Source: an uncultured Clostridium sp.
Lineage (GTDB): Bacteria; Bacillota; Clostridia; TANB77; CAG-508
DNA length: 11,399 nucleotides
Reading direction: 5' to 3'
Assembly: GCA_947057505.1 (NCBI GenBank)
Contig: CAMSEM010000037.1
Span: 1 to 11,399 of the forward strand
Shown here: positions 7,734 to 11,399 of the stretch, in pieces
Position numbering within the stretch: the stretch's first letter is position 1
Layout: every line of letters begins with the position of its first letter
Program-made: the position numbers and the translations under genes
The notes under the pieces: model-generated
Database searches by the model: none
What the model was told of the DNA's origin: nothing
The model's input: only the letters and a program-made list of their open reading frames with translations

Positions 7734-7799
7734 ATGACACGGCCAAGCAATCGGCTTTTAAGCCTAAGCCGTTATCGGTACTTTGCTGGATTTACCTAG
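7734..7799 (+). CDS. Short ORF 1 of the array, 21 residues, ends FAGFT
   Basis: The ATG lies nine bases after AAAAGGAGG (7716-7724). The peptide is basic, with five Arg and one Tyr-Arg-Tyr segment, and ends RYFAGFT then TAG. Codons 7-13 include a 6-bp hairpin (CGGCTT at 7752-7757 with AAGCCG at 7766-7771). It is the most divergent member: Ala replaces Ser in the shared ending, and Gly uses GGA where the others use GGT, while the frame and the Gly-Phe-Thr-stop are kept. No function is recognised. Confidence 0.6.
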   Translation: MTRPSNRLLSLSRYRYFAGFT

Positions 7800-7844
7800 T
7801 TACTGACTTTTTAAAACCAAATAATTTAGAATATTTAGAAATCG

Positions 7845-7885
7845 CTGCGGCCTGCATTTTTACATGCAATTTAAGCACGCGGCAG
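7845..7885 (+). other. Stem-loop between short ORFs 1 and 2
   Basis: The outer pairing is CTGC (7845-7848) with GCAG (7882-7885), followed by a mismatch and two more pairs. The inner stem is TGCAT (7853-7857) with ATGCA (7864-7868). It ends 10 bases before the GGAGG of ORF 2. Confidence 0.5.
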
Positions 7886-7909
7886 AACTCGAAATGGAGG
7901 TATAACCCC

Positions 7910-7957
7910 ATGAAATATTTTGAAGTATTGACGTGTTTTACGTCTGGTTTTACTTAG
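7910..7957 (+). CDS. Short ORF 2 of the array, MKYFEVLTCFTSGFT
   Basis: The ATG follows GGAGG (7896-7900) by nine bases. The 15-residue peptide has a hydrophobic, aromatic middle and the shared SGFT ending, with Thr coded ACT where the other copies use ACC, and a TAG stop. The sequence after the stop (about 7958-7985) resembles the post-stop hairpin regions of ORFs 3 and 4, including the CTAAC loop word, but pairs poorly. Confidence 0.6.
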   Translation: MKYFEVLTCFTSGFT

Positions 7958-7993
7958 TCATAAGGTTCTTCTAACAAAAAATAGCTGCGTATT

Positions 7994-8009
7994 GACCCCA
8001 CTGGGGGTC
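7994..8009 (+). other. GC-rich hairpin before the ORF 3 Shine-Dalgarno site
   Basis: GACCCC (7994-7999) pairs with GGGGTC (8004-8009) around a four-base loop. The hairpin is eight bases upstream of GGAGG at 8018, the closest of the inter-ORF hairpins to a ribosome binding site apart from that of ORF 4. Confidence 0.65.
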
Positions 8010-8030
8010 CCCTATAAGGAGGGAAACATC

Positions 8031-8072
8031 ATGCAAAATCGAATCCGGGAATATTGTTCTGGTTTTACCTAG
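8031..8072 (+). CDS. Short ORF 3 of the array, MQNRIREYCSGFT
   Basis: The ATG follows AAGGAGGG (8016-8023) with eight bases after the GGAGG core and one more G. The 13-residue peptide ends SGFT-TAG. The initiation region TATAAGGAGGGAAACATC is almost identical to that of ORF 5, so modules share both their initiation and termination sequences while the N-terminal codons differ. Confidence 0.68.
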   Translation: MQNRIREYCSGFT

Positions 8073-8101
8073 TTATAAGTTTTTCTAACAAAAATTTATA
8101 A
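8073..8101 (+). other. AU-rich hairpin directly after the ORF 3 stop
   Basis: TTATAAGTTTTT (8073-8084) pairs with AAAAATTTATAA (8090-8101), 12 pairs including one G-U, around loop CTAAC. It begins on the base after the TAG stop, so a ribosome stopped there would sit against or inside it. It lacks a GC core and T tract, so it does not look like a terminator. Confidence 0.7.
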
Positions 8102-8136
8102 TCGGCATCGCTCTAAAAGGGCTGGAGGGAAAAAAC

Positions 8137-8175
8137 ATGAAAAATAAAATCTCAAGGCATTCTGGTTTTACCTAG
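8137..8175 (+). CDS. Short ORF 4 of the array, MKNKISRHSGFT
   Basis: The ATG follows GGAGG (8124-8128) by eight bases. The 12-residue basic peptide ends SGFT-TAG. A weak hairpin, GCTCT with AGGGC (about 8110-8122), abuts its Shine-Dalgarno site. Confidence 0.65.
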   Translation: MKNKISRHSGFT

Positions 8176-8200
8176 TTATAATTTTTCAACAAAATTATAA
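8176..8200 (+). other. AU-rich hairpin directly after the ORF 4 stop
   Basis: TTATAATTTT (8176-8185) pairs perfectly with AAAATTATAA (8191-8200) around loop TCAAC. It has the same position and design as the hairpin after ORF 3, two pairs shorter, and is followed by the same word GGCATCG found after that hairpin. Confidence 0.7.
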
Positions 8201-8207
8201 CTGGCAT

Positions 8208-8257
8208 CGTTTCAAATTGAAGCACTATCAAAACTATCCTTGTTTCAATTTGAAGCG
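8208..8257 (+). other. 16-bp hairpin between short ORFs 4 and 5
   Basis: Arms 8208-8223 and 8242-8257 form 16 consecutive pairs (two of them G-U) around an 18-base loop. Each arm is also nearly self-complementary around TTCAAATTGAA or TTCAATTTGAA. It ends 10 bases before the ORF 5 GGAGG. Confidence 0.75.
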
Positions 8258-8280
8258 ACCATTATAAGGAGGGAAACAGC

Positions 8281-8298
8281 ATGAAGAAGAAGTTGTAA
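8281..8298 (+). CDS. Short ORF 5 of the array, MKKKL
   Basis: The ATG follows GGAGG (8268-8272) by eight bases in a context nearly identical to ORF 3. It is only five codons before TAA and lacks the SGFT ending, so it may mark the end of the array, be a cut-back remnant, or serve only to place a ribosome over the next RNA segment. Its last codons include TTGTAAG (8293-8299), which can pair downstream. Confidence 0.4.
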   Translation: MKKKL

Positions 8299-8348
8299 GC
8301 TATAGGCTCCTAAGCCACCGATAAAATCAAATGATTAATAGGCGCTTT

Positions 8349-8408
8349 TTACTTCTAACTTACAAGAAAAAGCTCACGCATTGTGGCACATTGTAAGATT
8401 GGAAGTAG
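8349..8408 (+). other. Long 3' stem of the short-ORF transcript with a competing partner
   Basis: 8349-8365 pairs with 8391-8408 in about 17 pairs with one bulged A, enclosing a smaller CAC/GTG hairpin. The segment CTTACAA (8359-8365) inside the 5' arm can instead pair with TTGTAAG at 8293-8299, the end of ORF 5. The two pairings exclude each other. Confidence 0.55.
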
Positions 8409-8413
8409 CAGAT

Positions 8414-8439
8414 ACGGAGGAGTTAGTCCTCCGTTTTTT
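8414..8439 (+). terminator. Intrinsic terminator of the short-ORF transcript
   Basis: ACGGAGGA (8414-8421) pairs perfectly with TCCTCCGT (8427-8434) around a five-base loop and runs into six T residues (8434-8439). A second T run follows at 8447-8452. No plus-strand gene lies beyond, and glyS reads toward it. Confidence 0.88.
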
Positions 8440-8521
8440 GCTGCTCTTTTTTAGTTTTAAATTATGAATTTATCTATTAATAAATAGAAAAAACTTCATT
8501 TTTTGCTTGATATGACAAAAC

Positions 8522-8565
8522 AAGAGTATAATATTCTTCCCTGCATTTTTGAATAGTATACTCTT
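8522..8565. repeat. 15-bp inverted repeat with one mismatch
   Basis: Arms at 8522-8536 and 8551-8565 match in 14 of 15 positions around a 14-base spacer. The hairpin lies between the two convergent units. On the minus strand it is followed by a T-rich but interrupted tract, so it could help end glyS transcription; no clean T run is present. Confidence 0.55.
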
Positions 8566-8582
8566 ATTATATATATATCGTA

Positions 8583-8692
8583 GTCCTAATACTATTGTTT
8601 ACGCAATTTTCAAAATTCCTGAGTTGTTTTGCCTCTTTGTACTTTCTACCGCCTCAGCATTTTGAAAATTGCGTAAACAATAGTATTAGGAC
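8583..8692. repeat. MITE-like inverted repeat with perfect 34-bp arms, after glyS
   Basis: Arms at 8583-8616 and 8659-8692 are exact complements over all 34 bases, then CTGAG (8619-8623) and CTCAG (8653-8657) extend the pairing toward a 29-base loop. There is no coding content and no obvious target-site duplication. It begins 31 bases after the glyS stop. Perfect arms suggest recent arrival or strong selection for folding. A role in ending or protecting glyS mRNA is possible. Confidence 0.8.
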
Positions 8693-8723
8693 AATTTAAC
8701 TAAATGATAACTAACTATTACTA

Positions 8724-10109
8724 CTAGAATTCCATTTTTTCTTGTAAGTAATTTTCTAGTTCATCAATTTTGATTCTTATTTGTTCCATAGTATCTCTAT
8801 CTCTTATGGTTACACTATCATCTTCTAAAGTATCAAAGTCAATCGTTACACAATATGGTGTTCCTATTTCATCTTCTCTTCTATATCTTTTTCCAATGCT
8901 GCCAGCTTCATCATAATCACACATGAATTTTTTAGAAAGTTTTTCATAAACTTCTTCTGCTTTTTGGCTTAGTTTTTTAGATAATGGAAGTACTGCTACT
9001 TTATATGGTGCTAAAGCTGGATGCAAATGTAATACTACTCTAGTATCTCCTTCTGCTATTTCTTGTTCTTCATAAGCGTTACACAAAAATGCAAGAGTTA
9101 CTCTATCGCAACCAACTGATGGCTCAATACAATATGGTACATATCTTTCATTTGTTTCTGGATCTAAATAGTTCATATCTTCTTTTGAAAATTCCATATG
9201 CTTACTTAAATCATAATCTGTTCTATCAGCAATTCCCCAAAGTTCTCCCCAACCAAAAGGAAAGGCAAATTCAATGTCTGTTGTTGCTTTACTATAAAAT
9301 ACAAGCTCATCTTTGCTGTGGTCTCTTAAACGAATATTTTCTTCTTTCATTCCTAAATTTAATAAAAAGTTTTTACAATATTCTTTCCAGTATGCCCACC
9401 ATTCTAAATCTGTTCCTGGTTTGCAGAAAAATTCTAATTCCATTTGTTCAAATTCACGTGTTCTAAAAGTAAAGTTTCCTGGTGTAATTTCATTTCTAAA
9501 TGCTTTCCCTATTTGTGCAATTCCCATTGGTAGTTTTCTTCTTGTTGTTCTTAATACATTTTTAAAGTTAACAAAAATTCCTTGTGCAGTTTCTGGTCTT
9601 AGGTATACTGTTGAAGTATTATCTTCTGTTACTCCTTGGAATGTTTTAAACATTAAATTGAATTTGCGAATTTCTGTAAAATTTTCTTTTCCACAGTTAG
9701 GGCATACAATATGGTTATCAGCCATATAAGAAAGCATTTTTTCGTCGGCCCATCCATCTACTATTTCTTCACAATCATGCTCATGCATCCATTCTTCTAT
9801 TAGTTTATCTGCTCTATGCCTTGTTTTACATTCTTTACAATCAATTAATGGGTCACTAAATCCTGATAAATGCCCTGAAGCTTCCCATGTTTTTGGATTC
9901 ATTAAGATAGCACAATCTAATCCTACATTGTGTTTTTCTTCTTGCACAAACTTTTTCATCCATGCTTTTTTTACATTGTTTTTTAGTTCTACCCCTAAAG
10001 GACCATAATCCCATGTGTTTGCTAATCCTCCATAAATCTCTGAACCTGGATATACATATCCTCTGTTTTTGCATAATGCTACCATTTTTTCCATTGTTAC
10101 TTTTTCCAT
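8724..10109 (-). CDS. glyS: Glycine--tRNA ligase, single-chain class II type
   Basis: The enzyme attaches glycine to tRNA-Gly in the cytosol; this is the homodimeric form, not the two-subunit form. The 461 residues are typical in length. The class II core shows YGPLGVELKNN (35-45), motif 2 within GKAFRNEITPGNFTFRTREFEQ (201-222), WGIADRTDYDL (291-301) and motif 3 EPSVGCDRVTLAFL (329-342). CKEC (91-94) and CPNC (136-139) form a likely zinc site. The anticodon-binding domain begins near 365. The ATG at 10109 follows AGGAGGG by nine bases. The gene is led by a T-box, so uncharged tRNA-Gly should raise its expression. The frame is intact. Confidence 0.97.
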   Translation of the reverse strand: MEKVTMEKMVALCKNRGYVYPGSEIYGGLANTWDYGPLGVELKNNVKKAWMKKFVQEEKHNVGLDCAILMNPKTWEASGHLSGFSDPLIDCKECKTRHRADKLIEEWMHEHDCEEIVDGWADEKMLSYMADNHIVCPNCGKENFTEIRKFNLMFKTFQGVTEDNTSTVYLRPETAQGIFVNFKNVLRTTRRKLPMGIAQIGKAFRNEITPGNFTFRTREFEQMELEFFCKPGTDLEWWAYWKEYCKNFLLNLGMKEENIRLRDHSKDELVFYSKATTDIEFAFPFGWGELWGIADRTDYDLSKHMEFSKEDMNYLDPETNERYVPYCIEPSVGCDRVTLAFLCNAYEEQEIAEGDTRVVLHLHPALAPYKVAVLPLSKKLSQKAEEVYEKLSKKFMCDYDEAGSIGKRYRREDEIGTPYCVTIDFDTLEDDSVTIRDRDTMEQIRIKIDELENYLQEKMEF

Positions 10110-10261
10110 AATTTTTTACCCTCCTATTTTTTATTTTGCTAAGAAAATTTCGAATTTTTCATAATTGATTTTGTAATGTATACTTACCTGTATTTTACTA
10201 CACTTAAATAGATAAAAATTCTATGTAAATTTCACTATTTTCGATACACTTTACTAAAAAT

Positions 10262-10482
10262 AAAAAAACTTTCATTCTCCTAGCATTTACTTTGCTAGGG
10301 ACGAAAGTTTTTTCCGCGGTTCCACCCTATTTGGCTAGCTTTTTTAATCTAAACCCACTTTATTTTTTATGCTCCAAAGCTCCCCATATAGTTCTTAAAA
10401 TTGGCTTTCACCATTTCCAACTCGCTTTTATTTAAGAATACTATATTTTTTCTTTTTCATCGCATTTATTTATTATTTCAAC
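10262..10482 (-). promoter_or_regulatory. T-box riboswitch (glycine type) controlling glyS
   Basis: In minus-strand sense the leader starts near 10482. The base of stem I pairs ATGC with GCAT, and GATGA opposite GGA suggests the usual kink-turn. AAAG/CTTT, the specifier loop, and then ATATAG/CTATAT follow. The 3' strand of the specifier loop is GGGGAG (10380-10385), so the codon is GGG or GGA; both mean glycine. The distal arm carries ATGGTGAAAGCC. The T-box sequence AGGGTGGAACCGCGG is at 10314-10328. It competes with a terminator whose arms are 10267-10285 and 10293-10309, followed by a T run in minus sense (10262-10268). When uncharged tRNA-Gly binds, readthrough into glyS about 150 bases later is expected. 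Confidence 0.93.
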
Positions 10483-10488
10483 AGTATT

Positions 10489-10517
10489 ATTTTACGCTTA
10501 CTAGTTGGGTTTGTCAA
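10489..10517 (-). promoter_or_regulatory. Promoter of the T-box/glyS unit
   Basis: On the minus strand TTGACA (10512-10517) is 17 bases from TAAAAT (10489-10494). The predicted start near 10482 fits the 5' end of the T-box fold. It is only about 15 bases from the decayed intron reading frame. Confidence 0.8.
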
Positions 10518-10531
10518 TAGGTTTTGTTGTT

Positions 10532-10897
10532 TTATTTTACTCTACAAATATATCGAGTAGAATTAGGTATCTTCCCTTCCTCTAATATTCCACTTTTTAA
10601 TATTCTCTTTATGTATCTTATATATACCTTATCATTTATCCTATATTCTAGAAATTTTACTAGCCACTCTTGTTCTCTGTTTTCAAAGAACCCTTTTATG
10701 TCTAAATCTACTATGTAATTGGTCTTTTGTCTATGTAACATCATATCTAGATATGCTATCGCATCATGGCAGCTTCTTTTTGGTCTAAATCCAAAGGAAA
10801 ATTTCTTAAACATTGGCTCATATATTGCATTAAGTACTTGTGCCATTACATCTTGTACCATTTTATCTTCATATTCTTTTACTCCTTTAGAAGTTAT
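10532..10897 (-). pseudogene. Fragment of a group II intron reverse transcriptase/maturase
   Basis: The open frame runs from 10897 (after a TAG) to a TAA at 10532; its first ATG is at 10861. It matches the middle of LtrA-type reverse transcriptases: EDKMVQDVMAQVLNAIYEP, FGFRPKRSCHDAI, then IVDLDIKGFFENREQEWLVKFLEYRI. The expected continuation with TPQGGxxSP and the catalytic YADD box is missing; after GKIPNS the frame ends in an unrelated short tail. The N-terminal domain is also missing. The full protein would be around 400-600 residues, so only about a quarter remains and it cannot be an active enzyme. Confidence 0.9.
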
Positions 10898-11399
10898 CTA
10901 TGTTTCTCTTATTAGAGCATAATATACATTAGCCACTTCCCTCCATTTACTTTCATAAACTTCTATGGTACTATTAGCTAATCCGACTCCCTAATTAACT
11001 TTTGTAGTTGTTGATTTTATACTCCTTCTACATACTTGCTTATACAAGATTAATTAGGGTCTCTCTAGTTCCAATATCATATCATTACTAAACTCGCCAT
11101 ACCCTAAGATTCCGGAAAAGTTTGCACTTTCTCACCCTATCGATTTGTACAAATGTTGTTTACTATCTGCATTATGATATCAACCTCTTCAATTTTATTT
11201 GGCATTTTGGAACTCAACAGTTTCACGCTTTCGCATTACGGCTCGAATGTTCTCTTGTCTACACTTACTCCTAACATTACTGTTTTGGAGCCAAGACTAG
11301 ATACTAGCTACTGGTTAGGTATTACTAGATGGGAGTTTCACCCACTATATGATATTGACTTAAATCTGCTAAGAAACGATAAAAGACTCATTGTGCTTG
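10898..11399 (-). mobile_element. 5' RNA part of a decayed group II intron, continuing beyond the window
   Basis: This stretch has no usable ORF. In minus sense it reads like group II intron domains I-IV: GTGGGTGAAACTCCCA near 11345-11330, CGAGCCGTAATGCGAAAGCG near 11240, and GGGAGTCGGATTAGCTAATA near 10990, the usual run-up to the intron-encoded protein. The intron 5' end is not identified and may lie past the right edge. Domains V and VI, which should follow the reverse transcriptase, are absent, so the element is immobile and cannot splice. Assignment rests on recognised resemblance, not on a full fold. Confidence 0.65.

Larger units (their letters stand above)
7682..8439 (+). ncRNA. Autonomous structured transcript carrying five tandem short ORFs
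   Basis: The unit runs from a consensus promoter to an intrinsic terminator, about 760 nt, and contains no ordinary gene. Its plan repeats: Shine-Dalgarno site, short ORF, stop, stem-loops, next Shine-Dalgarno site. Four ORFs end in (Ser/Ala)-Gly-Phe-Thr-TAG; the fifth is five codons of Met-Lys-Lys-Lys-Leu. Stop codons of units 3 and 4 are followed by AU-rich hairpins with related loops, and unit 2 keeps a trace of one. More GC-rich or longer hairpins precede the next initiation sites. The 3' third (8299-8439) is structured and non-coding. The layout resembles leader-peptide attenuators, but no regulated gene follows, since the next gene, glyS, is convergent. It could be a dual-function RNA, a peptide-producing locus, or the relic of an attenuator array whose gene was lost. 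I cannot match it to a named RNA family. Confidence 0.7.

Noticed and set aside
7775..8200. The repeated SGFT blocks as a CRISPR array
   Set aside because: Repeats are short and imperfect, spacing is irregular (roughly 100-160 nt), spacers contain ribosome binding sites and ORF starts, and no cas genes are present.
8073..8200. Post-stop AU hairpins as intrinsic terminators
   Set aside because: The stems have almost no G-C pairs and no T tract follows, so they would not terminate transcription efficiently.
7682..8439. Transcript as tmRNA, 6S RNA, RNase P RNA or a known large ornate RNA such as GOLLD or ROOL
   Set aside because: No tRNA-like ends, proteolysis-tag frame, or recognisable conserved cores of those RNAs are visible. 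Four in-frame ORFs with strong ribosome binding sites are not a feature of them. A covariance search would settle it.
8359..8457. Possible 30-codon open stretch through the 3' stem and terminator
   Set aside because: It has no start codon or ribosome binding site, and it runs straight through a perfect intrinsic terminator, so it is not a gene.
9856..10074. Minus-strand 72-codon ORF inside glyS
   Set aside because: It overlaps the highly conserved glyS N-terminal coding sequence in another frame and has no family resemblance.
10532..10861. Reverse transcriptase fragment as part of a retron or other defence system
   Set aside because: The motifs are of the group II intron maturase type, adjacent RNA resembles intron domains, and no retron RNA or effector gene is seen.

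Overview
The window is AT-rich, densely packed DNA with strong AGGAGG-type ribosome binding sites, TTGACA/TATAAT promoters, a T-box riboswitch and Firmicutes-type housekeeping genes. This fits a low-GC anaerobic clostridial bacterium, probably a gut or rumen lineage; species cannot be set from sequence alone. All long genes are on the minus strand.

Layout on the minus strand, reading from high to low coordinates. A decayed group II intron with a reverse-transcriptase fragment (10532-11399) lies directly upstream of the glyS promoter. glyS (8724-10109) is preceded by a glycine-type T-box leader (10262-10482). A MurJ/SpoVB-like lipid flippase (5832-7562) is followed by ppdK (3089-5713), then rpmF (2571-2756) with its own consensus promoter and terminator, then a dCMP deaminase (1973-2437), der (574-1899) and a truncated plsY (44-484). 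The last three look like one transcription unit. The dCMP deaminase and plsY both carry apparent frameshifts near their 3' ends.

The unusual part is the only plus-strand unit, 7647-8439, between the divergent flippase gene and glyS. A perfect consensus promoter drives about 760 nt that hold no ordinary gene and end in a strong intrinsic terminator. The transcript carries five very short ORFs, each with a strong Shine-Dalgarno site 8-9 nt before its ATG. The first four (21, 15, 13 and 12 residues) have unrelated N-termini but all end (Ser/Ala)-Gly-Phe-Thr followed by TAG. The fifth is Met-Lys-Lys-Lys-Leu-TAA. Stem-loops separate the ORFs, and a 3' domain has two competing pairings, one of which uses the end of the fifth ORF. 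It looks like a stack of leader-peptide/attenuator modules with no downstream structural gene, so it may be a stand-alone RNA or peptide system. I do not recognise it.

Two long inverted-repeat elements lie in intergenic space just after ppdK (2894-3086) and after glyS (8583-8692, with perfect 34-bp arms). They share an 11-nt word and may be MITE- or REP-like.
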